DNA from: Planctomycetota bacterium
GTDB taxonomy: Bacteria > Planctomycetota > Phycisphaerae > UBA1845 > PWPN01
DNA: 7,532 nt
Assembly (NCBI GenBank): GCA_020346805.1
Contig: CP070790.1
Coordinates: 4,046,108-4,053,639, forward strand
Direction of reading: 5' to 3'
Positions 1-6,405 of the stretch are shown piece by piece. A model generated the notes under the pieces. That model worked only from the letters and a program-made list of their open reading frames with translations, was not told the origin of the DNA and made no database searches. Position numbers and translations under genes: made by a program. Numbering within the stretch: position 1 is the first letter of the stretch; every line of letters starts with the position of its first letter.

Positions 1-82
1 ACTTCAAACATGCGCTAAGAGAGCGGGTCAGGCACAATATTCCTTTGGAATAATTGAGCCAGACCCGGCACACGTTTGAAGT
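1..82. repeat. REP-like long imperfect palindrome
   Basis: The arms 1-12 (ACTTCAAACATG) and 71-82 (CACGTTTGAAGT) are inverted repeats, with nine perfect outer pairs. Inside, 24-29 pairs with 62-67 (CGGGTC/GACCCG), 31-33 with 58-60 (GGC/GCC), 35-38 with 53-56 (CAAT/ATTG), and ATTCC at 39-43 with GGAAT at 47-51 around a TTT loop. A52 is bulged, A30/A61 and A34/A57 are mismatched, and about eight bases near 16-23 are unpaired. The whole can fold as one cruciform-like hairpin on either strand. This layout resembles extragenic REP elements mobilised by single-strand Y1 (IS200-like, RAYT) transposases. That assignment is inferred from shape; no second copy or transposase is in the window, and the element begins at the window edge, so its true left limit is unknown. 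There is no T-run, so it is not a standard terminator. Confidence 0.6.
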
Positions 83-202
83 GGAATCCGTATTATACCC
101 AGGGAGTATTTTGTGGTTTGGTGTTGGTGAGATAATTTCTTTTCTTTTAACCCGTACAGATGGCGCATGTATCAAATCGGATGCATATTACAGTTTCCAT
201 CA

Positions 203-232
203 TTGACCCTAATCAACTAAGGCATATACAAT
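203..232 (+). promoter_or_regulatory. sigma70-like promoter candidate for the CxxCxxCC gene
   Basis: TTGACC at 203-208 matches the -35 consensus at 5 of 6 positions and TACAAT at 227-232 matches the -10 at 5 of 6, with an 18-base spacer. Transcription would start near 239, giving a leader of about 44 bases. An overlapping alternative -10, TATACA at 225-230, has a 16-base spacer. Planctomycete promoters are poorly characterised, so this is a consensus match only. Confidence 0.45.
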
Positions 233-242
233 AATAAATGAC

Positions 243-257
243 TCGGCAGCGTGCCGA
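243..257 (+). other. short hairpin in the 5' leader
   Basis: TCGGCA at 243-248 and TGCCGA at 252-257 form a perfect six-pair stem around a GCG loop. It would lie just inside the transcript from the promoter at 203-232 and ends 25 bases before the start codon at 283. No Shine-Dalgarno motif lies between it and the start, so it could affect ribosome access or RNA stability. There is no T-run, so it is not a terminator. A stem this short may also be chance. Confidence 0.3.
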
Positions 258-282
258 AATATAATCCGACGCAAAACGTGCC

Positions 283-1548
283 ATGACTAAAACAACCTCC
301 ATACATCTGCCGCTCTTTCAACGTTTCGACTGTCACAGTTGCGGTTACTGTTGCAGAAACCTTGTGGTCAACGTAACCGATACCGAACGTGAAACAATTC
401 TAAAGGCCGGCTGGCAGTCACGAATACCCGATCGGCCTCTGTTCAAACGCTACCGCTTCAAGGGCCGCGACCTGTATCGCCTGGCCAAATACCCCGACGA
501 CCGGTGTATTTTCCTCAGTGACGACGGATTATGTCGACTACATGCCGAAACCGGCATCAAAACCAAGCCCCTGGCCTGTCGGTTGTATCCATTTGTTCCC
601 ACACCGGGTACAGATACGGTGCATATCGATTTGCGAGTCGACTGTCCCTCCGTTGCCGCCAACAAAGGACGCAACCTGACCGTACACTCCCAGGAAATAG
701 ATGGTCTGGTACGGGAAACCGGCACCCGGGCCATGACTGAACCGCCCATGTGGCAAGGTACGCGCCAACTTAGCATGGAAGAATTCCAGGCGGTAGTTGC
801 CGCCTTTGAAGGTCTTTTACGAAAAGGTTCGCTGCCCATACGCACGCGATTGCTGGCCGGTTGTTATCTATTGGATCTACTCTATACCATTCGCGTACAA
901 AAGGTACGCGACGACCGACTCGTCGAATTAATAGAGCTTCTATCTGAGGCCGCCATTGAAGAAGCCCAACAACAAAATAATTCCGTAAACCAACTCTCCA
1001 AGCGACCGGCCAAACTATTTCGCCAGTGGCTCTTCTTACATACCATTACGGACAATCCTGATGACCTTGATGCCGGTTTTCTTAAAAAAATAACAAGATC
1101 GTGGTCTCGCTATCGACAAGCCCGTCGCTTCATTACCTACAGAGGTCCTGTTCCTCCCGTGATGCCTGGATGGTCAACTGCCGATTTTGAAGATATCGCC
1201 AGGATCAAAACCGGACCGGACGATACACTCGAACCCTTATGCCGATCTCTGCGCGTAAAATTGGATGCCCATGCTTTCGCCGGGCCGGGCTACTATAAAT
1301 ACGATCTGATCCCCGGATTGACCGCTCTGTGGCTCTCATCGGCAGTAGTAGGATGGCTGGCCCGGCTGACGGCCATAACCAAGCAGCGCGACACATTGAC
1401 CTTGGACGATATACTGACCGGTTTGCGACAGGCACACCACACCTACGGGGTCTCGCCGGTCTTTGCCCGTTTCAGCGAACGCTGGCGCCTGCGGGGATTG
1501 GCCAATGTGGGCACACCTGCGGCACTGCTCAGAGAATACGGCCCGTAA
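283..1548 (+). CDS. YkgJ-type CxxCxxCC metal-cluster protein
   Basis: This 421-residue protein carries the YkgJ-type (Fe/Zn-chelating) cysteine cluster near its N-terminus. FDCHSCGYCC gives C17, C20, C23 and C24, followed by C75 (DDRCIFL), C84 (DGLCRLH), C99 (PLACRLYPF) and C121 (VDCPSV). The spacing and the DGLCRLHAETG and KPLACRLYPF motifs are typical of the family, which includes the flagellin lysine methylase FliB. The cysteines are thought to bind iron or zinc, but the reaction of most members is unknown. Residues from about 135 to 421 are largely helical in appearance and match no domain I can name; small YkgJ members end soon after the cysteine region. There is no signal peptide or obvious membrane span, so it is probably cytoplasmic. 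The ATG start has no clear ribosome site upstream, but the cluster begins soon after it and a promoter candidate lies upstream. No flagellar gene is nearby, so a FliB role is unsupported. Confidence 0.85.
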   Translation: MTKTTSIHLPLFQRFDCHSCGYCCRNLVVNVTDTERETILKAGWQSRIPDRPLFKRYRFKGRDLYRLAKYPDDRCIFLSDDGLCRLHAETGIKTKPLACRLYPFVPTPGTDTVHIDLRVDCPSVAANKGRNLTVHSQEIDGLVRETGTRAMTEPPMWQGTRQLSMEEFQAVVAAFEGLLRKGSLPIRTRLLAGCYLLDLLYTIRVQKVRDDRLVELIELLSEAAIEEAQQQNNSVNQLSKRPAKLFRQWLFLHTITDNPDDLDAGFLKKITRSWSRYRQARRFITYRGPVPPVMPGWSTADFEDIARIKTGPDDTLEPLCRSLRVKLDAHAFAGPGYYKYDLIPGLTALWLSSAVVGWLARLTAITKQRDTLTLDDILTGLRQAHHTYGVSPVFARFSERWRLRGLANVGTPAALLREYGP

Positions 1549-1549
1549 A

Positions 1550-1561
1550 TATTTATAAATA
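1550..1561. other. AT palindrome after the CxxCxxCC gene
   Basis: TATTTATAAATA is a perfect 12-base palindrome that begins two bases after the TAA stop of the CxxCxxCC gene. It has no GC stem and no T-run, so it is a poor intrinsic terminator. No better terminator is visible between this gene and the isomerase, so some readthrough from one to the other is possible. Confidence 0.25.
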
Positions 1562-1579
1562 ATAATCTTAGAGCACTTA

Positions 1580-1608
1580 TTGCCAGCCCGGCCTTCCTCG
1601 GATATCAT
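1580..1608 (+). promoter_or_regulatory. sigma70-like promoter candidate for the isomerase gene
   Basis: TTGCCA at 1580-1585 and TATCAT at 1603-1608 each match the consensus at 5 of 6 positions, with the optimal 17-base spacer. The start of transcription would be near 1615, which leaves an unusually long leader of about 155 bases before the ATG at 1772. A second -10-like hexamer, TATAAC at 1697-1702, lacks a good -35. Confidence 0.45.
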
Positions 1609-1667
1609 TCCCTCACCAATTTAGCCCGTGGCGTAGGACAAAAGGCGCGGTCAATTGAATCGCACAT

Positions 1668-1725
1668 CCACGTTTTCATCAGCCACCAGGCCGGACTATA
1701 ACGTGGCGGCCCCCCTGAAGGCCGC
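1668..1725 (+). promoter_or_regulatory. structured 5' leader of the isomerase gene
   Basis: Two adjacent stems can form. CCACGTT at 1668-1674 pairs perfectly with AACGTGG at 1700-1706, and GCGGCC at 1706-1711 pairs with GGCCGC at 1720-1725 around an eight-base C-rich loop. A competing pairing, GCCAC at 1682-1686 with GTGGC at 1703-1707, would break both. After the second stem comes AAAATAATAAGTC, which is not a terminator tail. The layout is compatible with a regulatory leader, but I recognise no known riboswitch class. Confidence 0.3.
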
Positions 1726-1771
1726 TGGAAAATAATAAGTCAATTTTCAGTTTACGAAAGGATGATCCCAG

Positions 1772-2806
1772 ATGGCTAGACCTGTCACACTCTTCACCGG
1801 GCAATGGGCGGATATAAAATTCGACCAGATGTGTAAAAAAGCAAAAAAGATGGGTTATGATGGAGTCGAACTGCCTTGCTGGGGTGATCATTTCGAAGTC
1901 AGCAAGGCCCTCGAAGACCGCAGCTATTGCAAACGAAAATGGGAGCAACTGGAAAAGAACAAACTTGAATGTTATGCGATCAGCGCCCACTTGGCCGGCC
2001 AGGCGGTCTGCGATCTGATCGATGAGCGACATAAGTCCATTCTGCCCCCCCACGTCTGGGGGGACGGCAAACCCGAGGGGGTGCGGAAGCGTGCCGCCGC
2101 CGAAATGATGGACAGCGCCAGGGCCGCCCGAAAATTCTTTGACGCCGCCCCGGCAGCGATGAAAAAGAAAATCAAACGGGTGGTGGTCAACGGATTCACC
2201 GGCAGCAGTATCTGGCACCTGCTCTACTCTTTCCCGCCGATCATGCCCGGACAGATCGACAAGGGATTCAAAGATTTTGCCAAACGCTTTAAACCCATCC
2301 TCGACGTATTCGAACAGGAAGATGTATATTTCGGCCTGGAGGTCCACCCCACCGAGATCGCCTTTGATATCGCCAGCGCCGCCCGGGCCCTGGAAGCCGT
2401 CAAGGGACACAAGCGATTCGGTTTCAACTATGATCCCAGCCACTTCGGCTACCAGGGGGTGGATTACATACGGTTCCTCAAGGAGTTCGGCGATCGGATC
2501 TTTCACGTACACATGAAGGATGTTTACTGGTCCCACACCCCGACCCGCGGGGGCGTTTTCGGCGGGCACCTGGATTTCGGCCATCCCGATCGTTACTGGG
2601 AATTCCGTTCGCTGGGTCGAGGCTGCATCGACTTCGAGGCCATCATCCGCACCTTCAATGAGATCGGATACTTCGGCCCCCTGTCGGTGGAATGGGAAGA
2701 TACCAATATGGACCGCGAACATGGTGCGGCCGAAGCCTGTGCCTTCGTCCGCAAAGTTGACTTCCCGCCGTCAAACATCGTGTTTGATGCCCAGTTCGGT
2801 GAATAA
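1772..2806 (+). CDS. sugar phosphate isomerase/epimerase family protein
   Basis: This 344-residue protein has the TIM-barrel fold of the AP-endonuclease-2/xylose-isomerase-like family, which contains epimerases and isomerases of sugars, keto-sugars and inosose. Near the N-terminus, [14 protein letters not shown] (24-37) is the first strand-helix unit. The expected divalent-metal ligands are visible: E190 in GLEVHPTE, D221 and H224 in NYDPSH, H247 in FHVHMKD and E307 in LSVEWED. Family members usually have about 270-350 residues, so it looks complete. No signal peptide is present, so it should act in the cytoplasm. GAAAGGA at 1756-1762, nine bases upstream, supports the ATG. The exact substrate cannot be read from sequence; a role in sugar or polyol catabolism is inferred from the family. 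A five-codon ORF (1762-1779, M-I-P-D-G-stop) overlaps its start. It is followed by a strong terminator and faces the DUF6807 gene tail to tail. Confidence 0.9.
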   Translation: MARPVTLFTGQWADIKFDQMCKKAKKMGYDGVELPCWGDHFEVSKALEDRSYCKRKWEQLEKNKLECYAISAHLAGQAVCDLIDERHKSILPPHVWGDGKPEGVRKRAAAEMMDSARAARKFFDAAPAAMKKKIKRVVVNGFTGSSIWHLLYSFPPIMPGQIDKGFKDFAKRFKPILDVFEQEDVYFGLEVHPTEIAFDIASAARALEAVKGHKRFGFNYDPSHFGYQGVDYIRFLKEFGDRIFHVHMKDVYWSHTPTRGGVFGGHLDFGHPDRYWEFRSLGRGCIDFEAIIRTFNEIGYFGPLSVEWEDTNMDREHGAAEACAFVRKVDFPPSNIVFDAQFGE

Positions 2807-2832
2807 TCCCGCAATTGCAGCATTTATAAACC

Positions 2833-2876
2833 AACTGCCTCACTTTCGGCAACAAGCCATGGGTGAGGCAGTTTTT
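2833..2876 (+). terminator. strong intrinsic terminator between convergent genes
   Basis: AACTGCCTCAC at 2833-2843 pairs perfectly with GTGAGGCAGTT at 2863-2873 (11 pairs), followed by a T-run that continues as TTTTTATTT from 2872 to 2880. Inside the 19-base loop, GGC at 2848-2850 can pair with GCC at 2856-2858. It lies 26 bases after the isomerase stop. The minus-strand DUF6807 stop codon at 2875-2877 sits inside the T-run. On the minus strand the hairpin is followed by TTGGTTTATAAAT, moderately T-rich, so it probably serves both genes. Confidence 0.85.
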
Positions 2877-4164
2877 ATTTGATAATAACCGTCACAGGCT
2901 GGATATAGTTTTGATATTGATCGGAAACGTGGGCGGCTTTGGTGTCGCCTTTATGAATTAACACTCGGTAATTGAACCGGGCGGATTCGCCTTTTTTCCA
3001 GATCTTGGAGCCGTCGTGCTCCTTACCCACAAAATAACTCAGGCCGAAGGGATTGGCCGTATACAAACCGTAATTACGAATGTGCCAGCGGGTGGGGTGG
3101 CGGAAGTTGGTCTTGGCATCCATTATCGCAATCCCTACCGTCTTGCCTTCAACCGGCCCAACGTAATCGCACCACTCGGCCGCCTGACCCCAACACTGCT
3201 TGGCCCCTTCCTGCCCCTTTGAGTTAAACATTCTGCCCCCCTCCACTTCATCCATACTGGTAGCTATCCGCAAGCATACAATTCCACCCTCCTTGGTGTC
3301 GGCGAACATAACGTCCCCTTCGGGGAAGCTAAAAATATTCTTGACATCGATGATCCGATTGTTCGCATCAGCACGGAAAAAAGTGTAAGTACGGTTCTCA
3401 GCCATCTCACGTTTGCCGTCACCGGTACACCAATCGATCTGGATTTCCAACTGCCCGAAGACCGGCCCGCTAACCATTCGTATTATACTCCTGACCTGCT
3501 GCCGACCCACATTCTCCGGTTTCTTTTTGGGTCGATGCCAGTAATTGGTCCCGGGCTTTTTAAAATCCCCGGTGCGCAGGTCGCCCCAGGCCGCCCACAT
3601 GGATTGATGATGCGGATGGTCGCGGCGCTTGGTACCCTCGAATGGAACCTGCTTCATCGGATAGTTGCGGGTAACACCGGCCCCGGTGGGCCCAATGACC
3701 GGATACAGGAAAGGTTTTTGAGAATCCTTGCCGTAGTTTAAGGCGGTGAAGAGTTCACCATCGATGGTAACATTAATCAAATCGTCTTTGACCTTTTTGA
3801 GTTCGACGAGCTGGGCGTGTTTCTGCACGGATTCCACGCGGCAGATCATATTTTCGCCGGTTTTCATTTCCGGGGCCCAAAGCCACCATCGCCCTTTATG
3901 ATCGACCTGTATCGGGATCGCCTTGCCGTTGGCTCCAACCAAATTGTAACTCTTATTTGAATCAAGCTCTTTAGCCGAAAACCAAGCTGGCCCGGCCGGA
4001 CGATGGTATTGGCCCGCCTGGATGGTAATCTCGGCGGCGTTAATGCTACAGGCAAATAATGCCGGCAATACAATCACGGCCAATAATAAAGTAGCAGATG
4101 TTCGAACAGAGTTCTTAGAAATCATTGATACTATGCTTTCCGGTATATTCAAACCAATGCGCAT
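2875..4164 (-). CDS. exported DUF6807 (PmoA-like) family protein
   Basis: This is a DUF6807 protein, a family also labelled 'methane oxygenase PmoA' in annotation although it is not particulate methane monooxygenase. Diagnostic motifs, numbered in the 429-residue form, are KPFLYPVIGPTGAGVTRNYP (150-169), DHPHHQSMWAAWGD (182-195), ADTKEGGIVCLRIA (288-301) and HPTRWHIRNYGLYTANPFG (356-374). The biochemical role is unknown; members are common in planctomycete and Bacteroidetes carbohydrate loci. The N-terminus has a hydrophobic core TLLLAVIVLPALFA (25-38) and a likely signal peptidase I site after INA (41-43). LFAC just before it is a poor lipobox because of F at -2. The ATG at 4164 is chosen because GAGGG lies eight bases upstream. 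Alternatives are a TTG at 4179 and an ATG at 4125; the latter gives a more compact signal peptide. The gene follows the lipoprotein by 44 bases and probably shares its transcript. Confidence 0.88.
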   Translation of the reverse strand: MRIGLNIPESIVSMISKNSVRTSATLLLAVIVLPALFACSINAAEITIQAGQYHRPAGPAWFSAKELDSNKSYNLVGANGKAIPIQVDHKGRWWLWAPEMKTGENMICRVESVQKHAQLVELKKVKDDLINVTIDGELFTALNYGKDSQKPFLYPVIGPTGAGVTRNYPMKQVPFEGTKRRDHPHHQSMWAAWGDLRTGDFKKPGTNYWHRPKKKPENVGRQQVRSIIRMVSGPVFGQLEIQIDWCTGDGKREMAENRTYTFFRADANNRIIDVKNIFSFPEGDVMFADTKEGGIVCLRIATSMDEVEGGRMFNSKGQEGAKQCWGQAAEWCDYVGPVEGKTVGIAIMDAKTNFRHPTRWHIRNYGLYTANPFGLSYFVGKEHDGSKIWKKGESARFNYRVLIHKGDTKAAHVSDQYQNYIQPVTVIIK

Positions 4165-4172
4165 ACTTATAG

Positions 4173-4177
4173 CCCTC
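4173..4177 (-). promoter_or_regulatory. ribosome binding site deciding the DUF6807 start
   Basis: On the minus strand GAGGG precedes the ATG at 4164 by eight bases. The TTG at 4179 overlaps this motif and so could not use it, and the ATG at 4125 has only a distant GGAAA. It lies in the 44-base gap after the lipoprotein stop, which fits translation from a shared message. Confidence 0.5.
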
Positions 4178-4208
4178 AATCAGACAAACACGAACTAAAT
4201 CTTAACCA

Positions 4209-5156
4209 TCAAGGCACATTTGCCGGCGGAGCCGGGCTGGCTTCTATAGTTTCGCCGGCGGGAGGTTCAGAAGACTCGGCCGGTTCGGGGCCGACTTCGG
4301 CCACAGGTTCGCCACTTGCGTGCCGGGTCTTTTCCGATGTCAACTTCTGTATTTCTATCTCGGCCCAGGCTACGTTGGATTTGTTAAACCTCTCATGTTC
4401 GAGTACCTGCTGATACATCTCCAACGCCTTTTCGCTGTCCTTCAGTCGGTAGTGATAGACCACCGCCATCTGAAATCGCGCGGGGTAAGGCAGTTCCGGA
4501 TTCCAGTCGATGGCCCGCTGATACCATTGCAAGGCAATTAAATTGTCGGCTTCTTCAAGGTATTCCTTGTGGATCTCAGCTATATAAAAGGCTGCGTCAT
4601 CTACCTTGTCGCTGGTCGGGTATTGGTCGACAAGCTGTTTGAATTTGGCCAAAGCCAGTTTCATCGTCTCCTGGTTATAGAAAATCGGAATGCCCTCCCC
4701 GCCCTTTTTCATCAATGCCCGGCCCTCTTCAAACAACCTGTCCGCTTCGGCAATTGACTCAGAAGGCTGCAGGGTGGCTATCGGAACCTCGGCATCGAGT
4801 ATATAGCGATAAGGTTTTACCCTAATCAGGTCGTTCATCTCATTTCTGGCCCAGATAGCCTTGTACTCCAATCCATGTTCACTGTAGTAGTCGGCCAACA
4901 CCCGTAAATAACGGGCGTACATAGCGCGATGGAGCATCATCTCCTCGACCAGATCGACTTCCGTACGATCGGCCACATTGATATTGGGTAAATCAAGTCC
5001 CGCGGGATTTTCCAACGAGGTTAGCGGCACACCTTTTTCCACTCGATCCTCGACATACAAAGCATCGGTCTTGCAGCCGGTAACACCGACCAGCAAAACT
5101 ATCGATACAACAACCACAGACATCGATCCGACCATTTTTCTGGTAATAGTTTTCAT
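4209..5156 (-). CDS. TPR-containing lipoprotein, outer-membrane type
   Basis: This 315-residue protein starts with a lipoprotein signal: MKTITRKM, a hydrophobic stretch (about 10-25) and the lipobox VTGC with acylated C28. K29 and T30 follow, with no D at +2, so no inner-membrane retention signal of the enterobacterial kind. Residues about 70-115 are helical (EEMMLHRAMYARYLRVLADYY). Residues about 165-270 hold tetratricopeptide-like helix pairs: LALAKFKQLVDQYPTSDKVDDA, ALQWYQRAIDWNPELPYPAR and SEKALEMYQQVLEHERF, taken in pieces. The tail from 281 is rich in P, E, A and S and probably disordered. The repeats resemble BamD/YbgF-type lipoproteins, but it is not clearly either one. It may scaffold an envelope complex. 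An in-frame ATG at 5276 would add 40 residues with another hydrophobic segment, but the AGGAGG just before 5156 and the intact lipobox favour the shorter form. The DUF6807 gene follows after 44 bases. Confidence 0.78.
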   Translation of the reverse strand: MKTITRKMVGSMSVVVVSIVLLVGVTGCKTDALYVEDRVEKGVPLTSLENPAGLDLPNINVADRTEVDLVEEMMLHRAMYARYLRVLADYYSEHGLEYKAIWARNEMNDLIRVKPYRYILDAEVPIATLQPSESIAEADRLFEEGRALMKKGGEGIPIFYNQETMKLALAKFKQLVDQYPTSDKVDDAAFYIAEIHKEYLEEADNLIALQWYQRAIDWNPELPYPARFQMAVVYHYRLKDSEKALEMYQQVLEHERFNKSNVAWAEIEIQKLTSEKTRHASGEPVAEVGPEPAESSEPPAGETIEASPAPPANVP

Positions 5157-5163
5157 GGGCTCG

Positions 5164-5169
5164 CCTCCT
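5164..5169 (-). promoter_or_regulatory. perfect Shine-Dalgarno deciding the lipoprotein start
   Basis: The minus strand reads AGGAGG seven bases upstream of the ATG at 5156. It is the best ribosome site in the window and places the start directly before a standard lipoprotein signal peptide, ruling against the longer frame that opens at 5276. Confidence 0.8.
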
Positions 5170-5431
5170 GCGAAACGGTTTAGATAATGGAAAGAAGCCA
5201 CGGCTTGCAAATTTCCTACCAAAAGGTAAGCCAAAATAGATAAGATAGTCAAGACAATAAAGGGAAAAATAGCCAAAAATAATCACGGCCGCTCTGAAGA
5301 TCGCAAATCCGCTGACCAATCCAGCAAAACTCACAGGTTCGGGCTGCCCGGTAAGTGCGGTCGGTTAAACCAGATACCAAACGCCGGCCATACCGAACTA
5401 TTGGAAAAATGTAATTCTCAATCCCCGTCCA

Positions 5432-5459
5432 GGTACCCCGACTTTGGGGATACCCCAAA
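5432..5459 (-). other. overlapping alternative hairpins after ispD
   Basis: TTTGGGG at 5443-5449 and CCCCAAA at 5453-5459 form a perfect seven-pair stem with a three-base loop. GGTACCCC at 5432-5439 can instead pair with GGGG-TACC at 5446-5454 with A5450 bulged. The two stems share 5446-5449 and exclude each other. They begin a few bases after the ispD stop on the minus strand. Neither is followed by a T-run, so they could mark an RNA 3' end or be a weak, non-canonical terminator. Confidence 0.35.
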
Positions 5460-5462
5460 AAT

Positions 5463-6200
5463 CTACCACTGTGCCTCTTCAAACGGCATCCGCGGGCCCT
5501 TGGGGGCCACTTTGGGCCGGGAACGGATAATAGCCTGGGCCAGGGTGATATCCGACCTGGTGGTAATCTTAAGGTTGCTGAAATCCGACTCCACCAGGCT
5601 CACCGGATGCCCCGCGGCCTCAACCAACTGGGCATCGTCAGTAGGCAAGCCCTCAAATTCGCCCCGTTTTTCGTAGGCCTCCACGATCACCGACCGCTTG
5701 AAGACCTGGGGCGTCTGGGCCTCCCACAGGTTTTCGCGGGGAACGGTTTGATCGATCACGCCGGCATCGCTGCCCCGTTTGATGGTGCCACGGAACGTTG
5801 CGGCCAATATAGCCGCCCAGGACTTGACCGCCTCGGCAAAGACCGCGTCGATCATAGCCTCCGTCACGCAGGTCCGGGCGGCATCGTGGACGGCCACATA
5901 GTCGGCATCCTCCTGCGCCGCCTCCAGGCCGTTGGCCACCGAATCGGGGCGCTCCGCTCCCCCCTCGACCAGCTTGACTCCCATAAAAGCCAGATTAGCG
6001 GCATATTTTTCCTTCATATGATTCTGGTCTTCCGGGGCCACCACCAGAATCGTCTGGCAAACGTCTTCACGATTGATGAAATGTTCAAGCGTGCGAATAA
6101 ACAGCGGCCTATCGCTGATCTTGGCGAAAATCTTCTTTTCCTTCCCCTCGAACCGCTCACTCTTGCCCGCCGCCACCACAATTACTGCAAATTTGGCCAT
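5463..6200 (-). CDS. ispD: 2-C-methyl-D-erythritol 4-phosphate cytidylyltransferase
   Basis: IspD joins CTP and 2-C-methyl-D-erythritol 4-phosphate to make CDP-methylerythritol and pyrophosphate in the MEP pathway for isoprenoid precursors, in the cytoplasm. The 245 residues carry the family motifs in order. VVAAGKSERF (8-17), with R16 and a lysine at 22/23, forms the nucleotide-binding loop. GGAERPDSVANGL (80-92) and VHDAAR (104-109, D106) follow. T139 with K141 and R142 lies in FRGTIKRG, R155 precedes LWEAQTPQVF, TDDAQLVEAAG (187-197) comes next, and K211 lies in SNLKIT. The lysine loop reads KEKKIF rather than the usual PKQF, and the position of E. coli D209 is S208, a variation the family tolerates. 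Length is normal. GGGAGGTG at 6208-6215 fixes the start. The usual partner ispF is not adjacent, so the gene appears to stand alone. It probably has its own promoter at 6260-6288. Confidence 0.95.
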   Translation of the reverse strand: MAKFAVIVVAAGKSERFEGKEKKIFAKISDRPLFIRTLEHFINREDVCQTILVVAPEDQNHMKEKYAANLAFMGVKLVEGGAERPDSVANGLEAAQEDADYVAVHDAARTCVTEAMIDAVFAEAVKSWAAILAATFRGTIKRGSDAGVIDQTVPRENLWEAQTPQVFKRSVIVEAYEKRGEFEGLPTDDAQLVEAAGHPVSLVESDFSNLKITTRSDITLAQAIIRSRPKVAPKGPRMPFEEAQW

Positions 6201-6207
6201 GGCCGCT

Positions 6208-6215
6208 CACCTCCC
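6208..6215 (-). promoter_or_regulatory. ispD: ribosome binding site of ispD
   Basis: On the minus strand GGGAGGTG stands seven bases before the ATG at 6200, confirming that start. Confidence 0.75.
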
Positions 6216-6259
6216 AGGTACCATCCCCCAACCAATCTGAATCCCGACCAGTGCCTTCA

Positions 6260-6288
6260 TTTATAAATCAGAATAACATTTAAGGCAA
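6260..6288 (-). promoter_or_regulatory. ispD: sigma70-like promoter candidate for ispD
   Basis: Read on the minus strand, TTGCCT (6283-6288) matches the -35 at 4 of 6 positions and TATAAA (6260-6265) the -10 at 5 of 6, with a 17-base spacer. Transcription would start near 6253, giving a leader of about 50 bases. It suggests that ispD is transcribed independently of the secreted-protein gene upstream. Confidence 0.45.
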
Positions 6289-6297
6289 GAATAATGG

Positions 6298-6320
6298 AAG
6301 TCCTTCAGCTACAGGGACTT
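6298..6320 (-). other. hairpin between the TSP3/HYR gene and ispD
   Basis: AAGTCC at 6298-6303 and GGACTT at 6315-6320 form a perfect six-pair stem with an 11-base loop. It lies 86 bases after the stop of the secreted-protein gene on the minus strand and just upstream of the ispD promoter candidate. There is no T-run after it, so it is a weak terminator at best. No other terminator is visible in this 205-base gap. Confidence 0.25.
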
Positions 6321-6405
6321 GTATTCGCATACACAGTAACAATAGGCACTTCATATCTATCCGGTATTAGGGACAAATTCAGCCCCTTCCCAGAGCACCG
6401 TTTCA

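Larger units (their letters stand above)
5157..5462. other. 306-base intergenic region between ispD and the lipoprotein gene
   Basis: No gene or RNA that I recognise lies here. Near 5176-5280 it is AT-rich on the minus strand and contains TTGACT (5249-5254 in plus coordinates), but no good -10 lies at the right distance, so I cannot place the lipoprotein promoter. Open frames crossing the region have hydrophobic products but no ribosome site. At the ispD end there are overlapping hairpins (5432-5459). The gap length suggests the lipoprotein gene has its own promoter. Confidence 0.5.

Noticed and set aside
1..82. Palindrome as an intrinsic terminator of an upstream gene
   Set aside because: Neither strand has a T-run after the hairpin, and the structure is much longer and more bulged than a terminator.
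1679..2722. Open frame of 347 codons on the minus strand, antisense to the isomerase gene
   Set aside because: The plus-strand frame has clear family motifs, metal ligands and a ribosome site. The antisense product has no recognisable domain and is explained by codon bias.
2875..4164. Reading the DUF6807 protein as a subunit of methane monooxygenase
   Set aside because: The PmoA label on this family is a naming artefact. The protein is a soluble exported beta-rich type with one N-terminal signal, not a multi-span membrane subunit, and no pmoB or pmoC is nearby.
5157..5276. N-terminal extension of the lipoprotein by 40 residues with an extra hydrophobic segment
   Set aside because: AGGAGG lies seven bases before the ATG at 5156, and the protein from there starts with a complete lipoprotein signal. 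The extension would bury the lipobox inside the protein.
5340..5350. CGGGC-T-GCCCG palindrome
   Set aside because: With a one-base loop it cannot form a stable hairpin as such, and no T-run or repeat supports a function.
5607..6266. Open frame of 219 codons on the plus strand, opposite ispD
   Set aside because: It is the complement of a well-conserved ispD, with no ribosome site and no recognisable product.
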